A DNA stretch of 64,000 nt from Variovorax sp. J2L1-78. GTDB taxonomy: Bacteria > Pseudomonadota > Gammaproteobacteria > Burkholderiales > Burkholderiaceae_C. Every line of letters starts with the position of its first letter. Within the stretch, counting starts at the first letter, position 1. The notes under the pieces were generated by a model. It had not been told where the DNA came from and ran no database searches. It worked only from the letters and a program-made list of their open reading frames with translations. Position numbers and translations under genes: made by a program. Where the stretch lies: assembly GCF_030317205.1 (NCBI RefSeq), contig NZ_JASZYB010000001.1, forward strand, positions 2,356,001-2,420,000, read 5' to 3'. Below, piece by piece: positions 51,366 through 63,070 of this stretch.

Positions 51366-52802
51366 TCAGCCCACCGCGCCGGAGATGCGGGTCTGCGCCT
51401 GCGACTCATCGGCGTCGTTGAGCGCCACGCGGAACACGCTGCCGCGCCCCAGGCGCGAGCGCACGCTCACCGGATGGCCTAAGGCGTGCGACAGGCGCGC
51501 CACGATGGCCAGGCCCAGGCCGAAGCCGTCCGACGTGCCGGCATGGTCGGCCACCTTGTAGAACTCCAGGAACACGTCGCGCAGGTGCTCGCGGGCGATG
51601 CCGATGCCGGTGTCCCACACCTCCACGCGCAGCCCGTCCCTGGTCTGGCGCGAGGCGAGCAGGATGCCGCCCTCCACCGTGTACTTGATGGCGTTGGCCA
51701 GCAGGTTGCCGATCATGCGGCGCACCCGGATCGGGTCGGTGAGCACGGTGCCACGGCTGATGTGCACCCGGAAGCGCAGGCCCTTGGCCTCGGCCACCGG
51801 CCGGTATTGCAGCTCCAGGTCGTGCAGCAGCTGGGCCACGTCGACCCGCTCGATGTGCAGCCGGACCTGGCCCGAATCGATGCGCGCCAGGTCGAAGAGC
51901 GAGTCGAAGAGCGCGTTCACCGCATGCGTGGCGCGGACGATCTTCGGCGCGATCTCCTGCACCAGTTCAGGCTCGTTGCGCAGCCAGTCGGCGTAGAGCG
52001 ACAGCGCCAGCACGGGCTGGCGCATGTCGTGCGCCGCGCTCGCCAGGAATCGGTTCTTCATGGCGACGGCCGATACGGCGGCCTGCCGCTGCTGGGTCAG
52101 CGAATTGATCAGGATGTGGTTGTGGAACAGCAGTTCGAAGCTGTTGCGGGCCGTCTCGTGGATGCGGCGGCCGGCCCGCAGCAGCAGCCACCAGTGCAGC
52201 ACCGGCAGCATCAGGAAGCCGTAGTGGAAGTGCGGGCGCTGAAAGTTGAGCTCGACCACGCGGAAGGCCACGGCCGCCATCATGGTGATGAAGAGCACGT
52301 TGACGTAGCGGCGCAGCAGCGGCGGATAGAGCGCCAGGCCATTGAGCGGGAAGGTGGCGACACCGGCCACGATGAGCCAGCTCATGAACTGGTTGACCAG
52401 CGGCGTGCGCTCGAAAAAGATCAGGATCGACAGGCCCCAGGCGAAGGCGCTGGTACCCCACAGGAAGCGGTAGCGGTCGACGAATTCCTGCTGCGAGGCC
52501 GAATCCTTGTCGGCGTAGTCGCGCACGTAGAGCCGTTCGCCCCAGACGCGGCAGCCGGTGGCGGCGATGCCGATCGCGAGCCAGACGAAGAGCTGCCAGC
52601 GCGGCACATGGCCCCAGCTCAGGCCGATCATGGCCGGCATGAGCGCCGCGGCCAGCAGGTAGGAACCCCGTGCCGCGCGCATCAGGCTGCGGATCAGCTC
52701 CCCGCGCACCCACGGCTCGGCTTCGTCCGCCGTCGCGGGGGCCGGCGTCAGACTCGCAAACGACGAGTTGCCGAGACCCACGAACGACGAATTACCCTTC
52801 AT
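51366..52802 (-). CDS. Membrane sensor histidine kinase
   Basis: A 478-residue kinase. Residues about 45-215 hold six or seven membrane segments (LLAAALMPAMIGLSWGH, LFVWLAIGIAATGCRVWG and others). The H-box is FLASAAHDMRQPVLAL with His258. The ATPase domain shows the N-box in MIGNLLANAIKYT and G-boxes in VWDTGIGIA and GFGLGLAIVARL. The HDMRQP variant is typical of a Burkholderiales kinase group. It ends facing the response regulator gene. An Asn/Ser-rich repeat (GNSSFVGLGNSSFASL) lies at the N-terminus. The 216 bp upstream to the tRNA region hold no gene. Confidence 0.93.
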   Translation of the reverse strand: MKGNSSFVGLGNSSFASLTPAPATADEAEPWVRGELIRSLMRAARGSYLLAAALMPAMIGLSWGHVPRWQLFVWLAIGIAATGCRVWGERLYVRDYADKDSASQQEFVDRYRFLWGTSAFAWGLSILIFFERTPLVNQFMSWLIVAGVATFPLNGLALYPPLLRRYVNVLFITMMAAVAFRVVELNFQRPHFHYGFLMLPVLHWWLLLRAGRRIHETARNSFELLFHNHILINSLTQQRQAAVSAVAMKNRFLASAAHDMRQPVLALSLYADWLRNEPELVQEIAPKIVRATHAVNALFDSLFDLARIDSGQVRLHIERVDVAQLLHDLELQYRPVAEAKGLRFRVHISRGTVLTDPIRVRRMIGNLLANAIKYTVEGGILLASRQTRDGLRVEVWDTGIGIAREHLRDVFLEFYKVADHAGTSDGFGLGLAIVARLSHALGHPVSVRSRLGRGSVFRVALNDADESQAQTRISGAVG

Positions 52803-52989
52803 GGCTCAAAACCTCTGTCAACTGACCCCTTTGGAACGGCCCCTCCGAAGGGCGTTGGCTTGGCCGCGATTCTAGGGGTAGCCTTGCACCCGCCGGCCCG
52901 AGTGTTGTGCCGGCCCAACCCCGGCCGGCGGCCGCGTTCGTCGGGGCTGACGGGTGCGCCTCGCCCTGGACTTCGTGTTCGGCCCGGGC

Positions 52990-53016
52990 AAAAAAATAGC
53001 CCCTGAATGGGGCTAT
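52990..53016 (-). terminator. Intrinsic terminator after tRNA-Ser
   Basis: On the minus strand, ATAGCCCC (53016-53009) pairs perfectly with GGGGCTAT (53003-52996) around a 5-nt loop, followed by a run of seven T (52996-52990). It starts 2 bases after the encoded CCA of the tRNA. Confidence 0.92.
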
Positions 53017-53018
53017 CT

Positions 53019-53106
53019 TGGAGGAGAGGGAGGGATTCGAACCCTCGGTACGTTTCCGTACGCCTGATTTCGAGTCAGGTACATTCGACCACTCTGCCAC
53101 CTCTCC
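53019..53106 (-). tRNA. tRNA-Ser (anticodon CGA)
   Basis: An 88-nt tRNA including encoded CCA. Acceptor stem GGAGAGG (53106-53100) pairs with CCTCTCC (53029-53023). The anticodon stem CCTGA/TCAGG encloses loop CTCGAAA, giving anticodon CGA for UCG codons. A long variable arm (GTACG/CGTAC) marks the class II tRNA-Ser, and the T arm is GAGGG TTCGAAT CCCTC. The discriminator base reads T, whereas tRNA-Ser normally has G. It lies 59 bp downstream of serS on the same strand and has its own terminator. Confidence 0.95.
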
Positions 53107-53165
53107 GGTGTCTGTCGAGCCTTCGATTCTAGCAGCAGAATTCGGCGGCCCGAGCGTGAAACGTC

Positions 53166-54506
<1,341 letters not shown>

Positions 54507-54536
54507 TTAGGTGGGCGCCGCGAACCCACCGTGCGC

Positions 54537-55496
54537 TCAGGCCAGCGTGGCCGGGTCGACGTTCGCGCCGCAGACAATCAGGCAGACCTTTTCGCCTGCG
54601 CGCGGCACGTAGGCGCCCGTCTGGAGCGCCGCCAGCGGCAGCGCCGCCGCCGGTTCGACGGCCAGCTTCATCTCCTTCCAGAGCCAGACCTGCGCGGCGC
54701 GGATCGCATCGTCGGACAGCAGCAGCGCATCGCGCACCTCGCGCTGCGTGATGGCCCAGGCGTGCTCGCCGATGCGCTTGGCGCCCAGCGAATCCGCGGC
54801 CACGCCGCCGACCTCGACGTCGACGGGCTCACCGGCCGCCCGGGCGCGAAACAGCGTCGGTGCGCGCTCGGGTTCGAGCGCCACCACGCGGCTGCGCTGG
54901 CCGAACCAGGCCGCCAGGCCGCCGATGAGGCCACCGCCACCCACGCTCACCAGCACCGAATCCGGCAGCCCGCCCTGCCCCTCGATCTCGCGGCCGAGCG
55001 TACCGGCTCCGGCCACCACCTCGGGCTGGTCATAGGCGTGCGTCAGCAGCGCGCCGCTCTCGCGCTGGCGGGCCAGGCAGGCGGCGAGCGCATCGGCGTA
55101 GGCCTCCCCGACCACCGTGACCTCGGCACCCAGCGCGCGCAGCCGCGCCCGCTTGGCTTCCGGCGACACGCCAGGCAGGAAGACCTCGCAGCGCACGCCC
55201 AGCGCGCGCGCCGCAGCCGCAGTGGCGATGCCGGCGTTGCCGCCGGAAGCCACCACCACCCCCGCGGCGGGGATGTCGTTGGCCAGCAGCCGGTTCATCA
55301 TGCCGCGCGCCTTGAAGCTGCCGGCGATCTGCAGGTGCTCCAGCTTGAGCCAGACCTCCACACCTTCCGCCGTCGACAGGCCGAAGGCGTCGGGCGAGAG
55401 CTTCCACAGCGGTGTCTCACGCAGGTAGGCGCCGCGGTGCGCGGCCAGGCGTTGGGCGGCGCGCTCGATGTCGGCGCGCCAGTCGATGTCGTTCAT
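54537..55496 (-). CDS. PLP-dependent threonine/serine dehydratase family protein
   Basis: A 319-residue fold-type II PLP enzyme. The PLP lysine is in [31 protein letters not shown] contributes cofactor binding; the phosphate loop is [14 protein letters not shown]; the C-terminal [10 protein letters not shown] is typical. There is no ACT domain, so it is a catabolic type or serine racemase-like enzyme rather than IlvA. Start ATG 55496, two bases after the ispH stop codon region on the same strand. It probably belongs to the fkpB-ispH-dehydratase-serS transcription unit. Confidence 0.88.
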   Translation of the reverse strand: MNDIDWRADIERAAQRLAAHRGAYLRETPLWKLSPDAFGLSTAEGVEVWLKLEHLQIAGSFKARGMMNRLLANDIPAAGVVVASGGNAGIATAAAARALGVRCEVFLPGVSPEAKRARLRALGAEVTVVGEAYADALAACLARQRESGALLTHAYDQPEVVAGAGTLGREIEGQGGLPDSVLVSVGGGGLIGGLAAWFGQRSRVVALEPERAPTLFRARAAGEPVDVEVGGVAADSLGAKRIGEHAWAITQREVRDALLLSDDAIRAAQVWLWKEMKLAVEPAAALPLAALQTGAYVPRAGEKVCLIVCGANVDPATLA

Positions 55497-55498
55497 GT

Positions 55499-56458
55499 TC
55501 AAGAAATGTGTCCGGGTGCAGGAATGTGGTCGAGCTTCAGGCCCTTGGGCAGCGGGAATTTCAGCGTCTCCTCGATGCCGTCCATCTTGCGGACCGATAC
55601 CGCGCCCAGCGCCTTCACGCGGTCGATCACCTCGCGCACCAGCACTTCCGGGGCCGACGCGCCGGCGGTGAGGCCGACGCGCGTCTTGCCCTCGAACCAC
55701 TCGGGCTTGAGTTCATCGGCCGAATCGACCATGTAGCTCTCGGTGCCCAGCCGCTGGGCCAGTTCGCGCAGGCGGTTGCTGTTCGAACTGGTCGGGCTGC
55801 CGACCACGATCACGATGTCGACCTGCGGGCTCATGATCTTCACCGCGTCCTGGCGGTTCTGCGTGGCGTAGCAGATGTCCTGCTGCTTGGGCTCGCGCAC
55901 CTTCGGGAAGCGCGCGCGCACGGCAGCGGCGATCTCTGCGGCATCGTCGACCGACAGCGTGGTCTGCGTCACGACGGCGAGCTTGTCGGTCTGGCCCGGC
56001 CGCACGGTGGCCACGTCCGCGACGTCTTCCACCAAGTGGATGCCGCTCGACAGCTGGCCCATCGTGCCCTCGACCTCGGGGTGGCCCTTGTGGCCGATCA
56101 TGATGAATTCGTAGCCCTCTTTCGCGAGCTTGGCGACCTCGACATGCACCTTGGTCACCAGCGGGCAGGTGGCGTCGAACACGTCGAAGCCGCGCGCCTG
56201 CGCCTCGGCCTCGACCGCCTTGCTCACGCCGTGCGCGCTGAACACGAGCGTCGAGCCCGGCGGCACGTCGGCCAGGTCCTCGATGAAGATGGCGCCCTTG
56301 GCCTTGAGCTCGTTCACCACGTAGGTGTTGTGCACGATCTCGTGGCGCACGTAGATCGGCGCACCGAACTTGGCGATGGCGCGCTCGACGATCTCGATGG
56401 CACGGTCCACGCCCGCGCAGAAGCCGCGGGGCTCGGCGAGCAGGATTTCCTTTTCCAT
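55499..56458 (-). CDS. ispH: 4-hydroxy-3-methylbut-2-enyl diphosphate reductase IspH
   Basis: Last enzyme of the MEP isoprenoid pathway, making IPP and DMAPP. The 319-residue protein keeps the three iron-sulfur cysteines: Cys14 in RGFCAGVDRAI, Cys98 in DATCPLVTKVH and Cys196 in QQDICYATQNRQ. TQTTLSVDD and GSPTSSNSNRLRELA are further active-site segments. It lies 8 bp after the FKBP gene, the fkpB-ispH pairing known from E. coli. Confidence 0.97.
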   Translation of the reverse strand: MEKEILLAEPRGFCAGVDRAIEIVERAIAKFGAPIYVRHEIVHNTYVVNELKAKGAIFIEDLADVPPGSTLVFSAHGVSKAVEAEAQARGFDVFDATCPLVTKVHVEVAKLAKEGYEFIMIGHKGHPEVEGTMGQLSSGIHLVEDVADVATVRPGQTDKLAVVTQTTLSVDDAAEIAAAVRARFPKVREPKQQDICYATQNRQDAVKIMSPQVDIVIVVGSPTSSNSNRLRELAQRLGTESYMVDSADELKPEWFEGKTRVGLTAGASAPEVLVREVIDRVKALGAVSVRKMDGIEETLKFPLPKGLKLDHIPAPGHIS

Positions 56459-56466
56459 CGGGCCGC

Positions 56467-56925
56467 TCACAGCACGCCGATCAGCCGCACTTCGAAAGTG
56501 ACGGGCTGGCCGGCCAGCGGGTGGTTGAAGTCGAACTGCACCGCGGTGTCGCTCGACGCGACCACGGCGCCGGCGTAGCTGCCCATGCCGTCGGGCGTGG
56601 GGAACTCCACCACGTCGCCGACAGCGTAGCGCTCGTCGGGATCGCCCATCTTGGCCAGCAGGCTGCGCGCGACCCACTGCTGCATCTCGGGGTTGCGGTC
56701 GCCGAAGGCCTCGCCGGCAGGCAGCTCGAAGGTCGTGTGCGTGCCCTCTTCCAGGCCCATCAGCTTCTGCTCCATGGCCGGCGACAGCTCGCCCGTGCCC
56801 AACGACAGCGTGGCCGGCTTGTCGGCGAAGGTGTTGATGATGTCGCCCGCAGGCCCGGCCAGCCGGTAGTGCAGCGTGAGAAAAGAGCCAGCGGTAACGA
56901 CGGCGTGGGTGGTGGGCGAGGACAA
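56467..56925 (-). CDS. fkpB: FKBP-type peptidyl-prolyl isomerase (FkpB/SlyD-like)
   Basis: A 152-residue prolyl isomerase with inserted flap domain: SFLTLHYRLAG at the start, LSLGTGELSPAMEQKLMGLE, GEAFGDRNPEMQQWV and the C-terminal DFNHPLAGQPVTFEVRL. There is no metal-binding His-rich tail, so it is FkpB rather than SlyD. Start ATG 56925. It heads the ispH operon and is divergent from radC across 76 bp. Confidence 0.93.
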   Translation of the reverse strand: MSSPTTHAVVTAGSFLTLHYRLAGPAGDIINTFADKPATLSLGTGELSPAMEQKLMGLEEGTHTTFELPAGEAFGDRNPEMQQWVARSLLAKMGDPDERYAVGDVVEFPTPDGMGSYAGAVVASSDTAVQFDFNHPLAGQPVTFEVRLIGVL

Positions 56926-57001
56926 GGTGGGATCGGCCGCGAAGGCCCCGGTACACTGAATCCGTCATTTTAGGGAGTGGGGCACAAGCCCCTGCGGCGC
57001 G

Positions 57002-57679
57002 ATGTCTTTCAAGGATCTGCCGGCGGAAGCGAGACCGCGCGAGAAGCTGCTCGCCCGCGGGGCCGGCGCATTGGGCGACGCCGAACTGCTCGCCCTGCTG
57101 CTGCGTACCGGCCTGGCCGGCAAGAACGTGCTGCAGCTGGCGCAGGAGCTGCTCGACACCTTCGGCGGCATCGCCGGCCTGCTGCAGACCGGCGTCGACG
57201 ACCTGCGTCAGGTCAAGGGCCTCGGCGGGCCGGCCAAGCGCGCCGAGTTGACGGCCGTGCTGGAGCTGGCACGGCGCGCCATGGCCGAGCGGCTGCGCGA
57301 ACGCGCCGTGTTCGACTCGCCGGCCGCGGTGAGCCACTACCTGCAGCTGCACATCGCCTCCCGGCCGCACGAGGTGTTCGCAGCGCTCTTCCTCGATGCG
57401 CAGCACCGGCTCATCGCGATGGAGGAACTGTTCCGCGGCACGCTCAGCCAGACCAGCGTGTACCCGCGCGAAGTCGTGGTCCGCGCCCTGCACCACCACG
57501 CCGCGGCGGTGATCCTCGCCCACAACCACCCGAGCGGCGGCGTCGAGCCCTCGCGTGCCGACGAGGCGCTCACGCAGACGCTCAAGGCCGCGCTCGCGCT
57601 GGTCGACGTGCGGGTGCTCGACCACATCGTGGTGGCGCGCGGCCAGACACTGTCGATGGCGGAGCGCGGCCTGCTTTGA
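57002..57679 (+). CDS. radC: RadC family JAB/MPN-domain protein
   Basis: A 225-residue RadC protein: an N-terminal UPF0758 helix-hairpin-helix part ([40 protein letters not shown]) and a C-terminal JAMM metalloprotease-like domain with [20 protein letters not shown] carrying the HxHx7-Sx2D motif. Despite the name, its role in DNA repair is not established. It lies 22 bp upstream of the Smr gene, same strand. Confidence 0.95.
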   Translation: MSFKDLPAEARPREKLLARGAGALGDAELLALLLRTGLAGKNVLQLAQELLDTFGGIAGLLQTGVDDLRQVKGLGGPAKRAELTAVLELARRAMAERLRERAVFDSPAAVSHYLQLHIASRPHEVFAALFLDAQHRLIAMEELFRGTLSQTSVYPREVVVRALHHHAAAVILAHNHPSGGVEPSRADEALTQTLKAALALVDVRVLDHIVVARGQTLSMAERGLL

Positions 57680-57701
57680 CTTGCCTTGCTATGCTGAGCC
57701 C

Positions 57702-58361
57702 ATGCCACGCCGTTCCGACACGCTCAAGAGCCTCGCCGACCTCGGCTCCGTCCAGCGCACTCTGACCGAACAGCGCGCGCGCGAAGCCGCCGCAGCGGCG
57801 GCTCGCGCGGCTGCCGAGAAGAAGCGTCAGGCCGAGCAGAACCTCTTCGCCCGGGCCATCGGCGCCACGCAACCGCTCAGCAAGCGCAGCGCCGCCGTGC
57901 CGCTGGCGCCGGAGCCACCCGCGCCGATCCCGGTGCAGCATCAGCTCGACGAGCAGCGCGTGCTGCGCGAATCGCTGTCCGACGAGTTCGATGTGACCAC
58001 CCTGCTCGACGTCGACGATGCCATGAGCTTTCGCCGCCCCGGCATCGGCACCGACGTGACGCGCAAGCTGCGCGCCGGCGAATGGACGATCCAGAAGCAG
58101 GTCGACCTGCACGGCCTGCGCAGCGACGAGGCACGCGAGGCGCTGGGCGCCTTCATCCGCGGCGCGCACAAGCAGGGCGTGCGCTGCGTGCGCGTGGTGC
58201 ACGGCAAGGGCCTGGGGTCGCCCGGCAAGCAGCCCGTGCTCAAGACCAAGACGCAGCGCTGGCTGATCCAGAAGAACGAGGTGCTGGCCTTCGTGCAGGC
58301 CAAGCCCGCCGAAGGCGGGGCCGGCGCGCTGGTGGTGCTGCTGGCGCCGGTCAAGCGCTGA
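57702..58361 (+). CDS. Smr-domain protein (MutS2-type small nuclease domain)
   Basis: A 219-residue protein with an Ala/Arg/Lys-rich coiled N-terminus (LTEQRAREAAAAAARAAAEK) and a C-terminal Smr domain: KQVDLHGLRSDEAREALGAF with the DLHG motif, and CVRVVHGKGLGSPGKQPVLK with the HGKG motif. Such YdaL/YfcN-like proteins can cut RNA or DNA; the target here is unknown. Start ATG 57702. It converges on an oxygenase gene with 6 bp between stop codons. Confidence 0.9.
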   Translation: MPRRSDTLKSLADLGSVQRTLTEQRAREAAAAAARAAAEKKRQAEQNLFARAIGATQPLSKRSAAVPLAPEPPAPIPVQHQLDEQRVLRESLSDEFDVTTLLDVDDAMSFRRPGIGTDVTRKLRAGEWTIQKQVDLHGLRSDEAREALGAFIRGAHKQGVRCVRVVHGKGLGSPGKQPVLKTKTQRWLIQKNEVLAFVQAKPAEGGAGALVVLLAPVKR

Positions 58362-58367
58362 GCGGTC

Positions 58368-59384
58368 TCACGCCGCCAGCAACTGCGCCGGCGTCTTGTA
58401 CTTCTGCACCTCGGAAAAACGCTTGACCAAGTAGTCGCCCGATTTAACGGGCGCGTGCCGCGGCGGGTTGTCCTTCGACTGGAACTGCGGCAGACAGGCA
58501 ACCGGCGTGGCGTAGTCCAGGTTGAAGAAGGTGGGGATCGAGAAGCGCTCCCGGCCCGTCCGGTTGGCCACGCGGTGCGGGTTCGACACGTAGCTGTCGT
58601 TGGTCCAGACCTTGACCATGTCGCCCAGGTTGATGACCAGCGTGTCTTCGATGTAGGGGGCAGCCACCCACTCGCCGCTGCGGGTGCGCAGCTCGAGCCC
58701 GCCGATCGGGTCCTGCGCGAGGATGGTCAGCATGCCGTAGTCGGTGTGCGCCGCCGCACCGAGTTCGAGCGCCGTCGGGCTCGACTGTGGCGGGTAGTGG
58801 AAGAGACGCGACTGCACCATGGGCTTGCGGCACCACTGCAGGAAGAAGTCTTCGGGTTGTTCGAGTGCCGTCGCGAAGATGCGCAGCAGGTTCTTGCCCA
58901 GCGCGACGGTGTGACCGAAGTAAGCCTCGGCGGCCTCCTTCAACCACGGCTTGTCCGCTGGCCAGCGGTTGGGGCCATGCAACGGCAGGCCGGCCTGGAC
59001 GTCGGGGTCGGTGAGCGGCAGGTCGACGCCCAGTTCGTAACTTTCCTTCAGGTCGGGCTTGTGACCCGGATGCTGCGTCACGCCGTAGGGCATGAAGCCG
59101 CGGCGGAAGCGCTCGTCGATCTTGTCCTTCAGGCGTTCTTCCATCGACAGGCTGAAGTAGCGGCGCGTGGCGTCGAACACGGCATCGACCGCGGCACGCG
59201 GAATGCCGTGGTTGCGAACGTAGAGAAAGCCGGTGTTGGTACACGCCGCCTTGAACTGCGCGACCAGTGGCTCGATCGGCCCGCCGGCGAGCCAGTCGCC
59301 CAGATCGAGGATGGGCATTTCTGTGGCGGATGCGCGGCGCGGGACGGCGATCTGCGGATCGATGGTGGGTTCGGTCGAGGACAT
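58368..59384 (-). CDS. 2-oxoglutarate/Fe(II) oxygenase, isopenicillin-N-synthase family (3)
   Basis: A 338-residue non-haem iron oxygenase with His213-x-Asp215 (AAHTDYGMLTILAQDP), His270 (YVSNPHRVANR) and Arg280-x-Ser282 (RFSIPTFF). TGFLYVRNHGIPRAA is in the N-terminal domain. It is the last gene of the operon that starts beyond the right edge with an NMT1-like binding protein and includes an adenine-deaminase-type enzyme and ABC ATPase/permease, 50 bp after the permease stop codon. Start ATG 59384 follows a GGAGA site. The substrate is probably what the importer brings in or a derivative. Confidence 0.88.
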   Translation of the reverse strand: MSSTEPTIDPQIAVPRRASATEMPILDLGDWLAGGPIEPLVAQFKAACTNTGFLYVRNHGIPRAAVDAVFDATRRYFSLSMEERLKDKIDERFRRGFMPYGVTQHPGHKPDLKESYELGVDLPLTDPDVQAGLPLHGPNRWPADKPWLKEAAEAYFGHTVALGKNLLRIFATALEQPEDFFLQWCRKPMVQSRLFHYPPQSSPTALELGAAAHTDYGMLTILAQDPIGGLELRTRSGEWVAAPYIEDTLVINLGDMVKVWTNDSYVSNPHRVANRTGRERFSIPTFFNLDYATPVACLPQFQSKDNPPRHAPVKSGDYLVKRFSEVQKYKTPAQLLAA

Positions 59385-59434
59385 GGGGTCTCCTTGGTGG
59401 GTGAGCGGATGACGAATCGGTGTCGCAGGTCGGC

Positions 59435-60318
59435 TCACGCGCCGCGCGACAGGTCGGTGAAGGCGTCGGTCCAGAAGATGACGCGGCGCGCGATCAGTCT
59501 CATCACGCTGTGCAGCACCAGCCCGATGAGCGACAGGACGACCAGGATGGCGAACATGCCCGCAGCGTCCATGGAGAAGTTGCGCTGGAGGATGAGGTAG
59601 CCCAGCCCTGCCTGCGCGCCGACGAACTCGCCGACGATGGCGCCGATCACGGCCAGCACGATGCCGATGTCCAGCCCGGCGAACACATAGGGCAAGGCCT
59701 GCGGCAGGCGCACCATCCGGAACACGTGCCAGGGCGATGCGGTGAAGGCCTTCATCAATTCGATCTGGTCCTTGGGTGCCGAACGCAGGCCGACGATGGT
59801 GTTGGCCAGCACCGGAAAGAAGACGATGGTCGCGGTGATCACCACCTTCGATGTCGTGTCGAAGCCGAACCACAGCACGAAGAGCGGCGCCACCGCCACC
59901 TTGGGCACCGTCTGGAAGGCGACCACGTAGGGGTACAGCACGGCCTCGAGCAGGCTGCTCTGGCCGATCAGGGCGCCGAGCAGCAGACCGAAGAGCGCAC
60001 CGAAGGCAAAGCCCGCCAGGATCTCGTACAGCGTCACGCCCAGGTGTTTGACGATCTCGCCCGACTGGAAGAGCTCGACCAGCGCGCGGGCCACCGCCAG
60101 CGGCCCGGGAAAGATCAGCGGCGACACCTCGAGCAGGACGACGGCGAAGTGCCAGATCGCCATGACCAGCACGAAGAAGCCGGCCATCAGCGTGCGCCGC
60201 CGCGTCGGGCTCAGGCCGGCCGCCTCGGCCGGTGCCGGCGCCATGTCGGTCGAGTCGACGAGGGGCCCCTCCTGCGATGCGTCCAATGACGTTTTCATCG
60301 AGATCGCGCTGCTGTTCA

Positions 60319-60319
<1 letters not shown>
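59435..60319 (-). CDS. ABC transporter permease (NitT/TauT type)
   Basis: A 294-residue membrane subunit with six membrane segments after a 45-residue cytoplasmic leader. Seen: LMAGFFVLVMAIWHFAVVLL, VTLYEILAGFAFGALFGLLL, and the EAA loop around LMKAFTASPWHVFRMVRLPQ followed by ALPYVFAGLDIGI. Its ATG shares one base with the ATPase stop codon. It is the partner of the ATPase at 60319 and binding protein at 63067. Confidence 0.92.
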
Positions 60320-61118
<799 letters not shown>

Positions 61119-61122
<4 letters not shown>

Positions 61123-62027
61123 GCGTGCTCCAGTTCCTGGAATTCCTTCTTGATGGTCTCGATGAAGACCGCCGCGATCGGGCTGGGCGTGCGGCCCTCG
61201 CAGGTGCAGATGGTCATGCGCTGGTGCTTCACCCGGGAGTCCTTGATGGGCACATAGCGAAAGCCCGGCATGTCCGCGCTGTCGCCCGGGCGAGCGTTGA
61301 CCAGCGTGATGGCCATGCCGGTCTCGGCCACCGAACGCATCATTTCGTACGAGTTGGTGACCAGCACCTCGCGCGGCTCGATGCGCGCCCTGGCGAACAT
61401 CTCGTCCTGATCGCGCTTGGCGCTGATGGTCTGGTCGGGCATCGCCAGGCCGTAGGCGGCGCAGTCGGTCAACTTGACCGTTGCGAGCTGTGCCAAGGGG
61501 TGATGCTTGGCCACCATCACGCAGGTTTCCAGCGTGCGTTCGTACACATGCTTCACGCGCAACGAGGGCGGCGGGTTGAAGGTCACGGCCACGTCGAGTT
61601 CGTCGCGGCCGACCAGTTCGAGGAGCTTCGTCGTCGGCGCCACTTCGACCTGGTAGGTGACACCGGGATAGCGGTCGTTGAAGCGGCTCAGGATGCCCGG
61701 GATCACCTCGCGGACGAAGGTCTCGACGACACCCAGGCGAACGTGGCCCTTGCGCAGTCCCTTGAGCGCCTCGATCTCGGATCGCACGCGGTCGAGCTCG
61801 TGGTCGACGTGCCGCGTATGCCGCATCAACAGTTCGCCCGCCGCGGTGAGCCGCAGCACCGTGCGGCCCGGCCCACGTTCCAGCAGCGGCGCGCCGAGCT
61901 CTTCTTCGAGCAAGGCGATCTGCCGGCTGATCGCTGAGGCCGCCACGAACAGTCGCTCGGCCGCGGCGCGGATCGAACCGGCGCGCACGACTTCCGCGAA
62001 GTAGCGCAGGGAGACGGCCGTGATCAT
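61119..62027 (-). CDS. LysR-family regulator embedded in the ABC/adenine deaminase operon
   Basis: A 302-residue LysR protein: HTH in VSLRYFAEVVRAGSIRAAAE and LFVAASAISRQIALLEEELG, then an effector domain with VRLGVVETFVREVIPGILSR. It is cotranscribed by overlap on both sides: its ATG shares one base with the deaminase stop codon and its stop codon overlaps the ATPase ATG. A regulator inside the operon it probably controls allows feedback from the imported ligand. Effector unknown. Confidence 0.9.
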
Positions 62028-63070
62028 CAGGCCGCCAGTGCCGGCGCGTCGACCCACGGCGCGGCATCGCGGTCGTAGGCATCGATGGCGGCCAGCGCGG
62101 CATCGCGCTGCGCAGCTGGCATGAACGCCGCGATGAAGCTGTTGCGCGCCAGGGCCACCAGCGCCTGCCGGCTCAGGCCCAGTGCGGCCTGGCAGGCGAT
62201 GTAGTTGTCGTTGACGTAGCCGCCGAAGAACGACGGGTCATCGGAGTTGACGGTGACGCAGAGCCCGGCGTCCATCAACCTCTTCAACGGATGAACGTCC
62301 ATCGACGCCACGACCTTGAGCTTGAGGTTCGACAGCGGGCACACGGTCAGCGGAACCTGCCGCTGCGCCAGCACCCGCAGCAGTGCCGCGTCGTCGAGGC
62401 TCGAATTGCCATGGTCGATGCGCTGCACATGGAGCAGTTCGATCGCCTCGCGCACATAGGCGGCGGGCCCCTCTTCGCCCGCATGTGCCACTACCTTGAA
62501 GCCGCGCTCGCGGCACCGCCGGAAGAACTCGACGAACTTCGACGGCGGGTTGCCGACCTCTGCGCCACCCAGCCCGAAACCGAGCAACCGGTCGGCCCAG
62601 GGCCTGGCCGCATCGAGCAAGGCCAGTGCCTCTTCCTCGCTGCGATGCCGCTGGGCCAAGAGGATCAGGCCGCTGGTGATGCCGTCTTCGCGCCGGGCCG
62701 CATCCATGGCAGCGAAGGTGCCCTCGAGGACCGTGCCCAGGGCCACGCCGCGCGCCGTGTGGCCCTGCGGCCCGAGAAAAAGTTCGGCATGCAGCACGCG
62801 GTCGGCGTGCGCGCGCATCAGGTACTCGCGCGTCACGTCCTGGAAGTCGGCCGCATGCACCAGCACGCGGCAGCCGTCGTAGTACAGGTCGAGAAAGGAC
62901 TGCAGGTTGCGGAAGCTGTAGGCCTCGCGCAGTTCGGCCTCGGTCTTCCAGGCGATCGGCACGTTGTTGCGCTTCGCCAGCGCGATGAACAGCGCCGGCT
63001 CGATGGAGCCTTCGATGTGCATGTGCAGCTCGGCCTTCGGCAGGCCGGCAATGAATTGCGCTGGCGTCAT
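62027..63070 (-). CDS. Adenine deaminase-type enzyme (adenosine deaminase superfamily)
   Basis: A 347-residue zinc deaminase. Metal ligands are His16 and His18 in KAELHMHIEGSIEPALF, with VVAHAGEEGPAAYVREAIEL, RIDHGNSSLDD and CVTVNSDDPSFFGGYVNDNY completing the site. AEVGNPPSKFVEFFRRCRER and YSFRNLQSFLDLYYDGC match the fungal Aah1/bacterial adenine deaminase group better than true adenosine deaminase, which uses a different SxxExxxP region. Expected reaction: adenine to hypoxanthine plus ammonia, possibly also N6-substituted adenines. It overlaps the binding-protein gene by ATGA and the LysR gene by one base, placing it in a transport operon. Confidence 0.88.
   Translation of the reverse strand: MTPAQFIAGLPKAELHMHIEGSIEPALFIALAKRNNVPIAWKTEAELREAYSFRNLQSFLDLYYDGCRVLVHAADFQDVTREYLMRAHADRVLHAELFLGPQGHTARGVALGTVLEGTFAAMDAARREDGITSGLILLAQRHRSEEEALALLDAARPWADRLLGFGLGGAEVGNPPSKFVEFFRRCRERGFKVVAHAGEEGPAAYVREAIELLHVQRIDHGNSSLDDAALLRVLAQRQVPLTVCPLSNLKLKVVASMDVHPLKRLMDAGLCVTVNSDDPSFFGGYVNDNYIACQAALGLSRQALVALARNSFIAAFMPAAQRDAALAAIDAYDRDAAPWVDAPALAA

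Noticed and set aside
62027..63070. Annotation as adenosine deaminase
   Set aside because: The superfamily is right, but the YSFRNLQSFLDLYYDGC, EVGNPPSKF and NSDDPSFFGGYV segments fit adenine deaminase better, so the narrower call was used.
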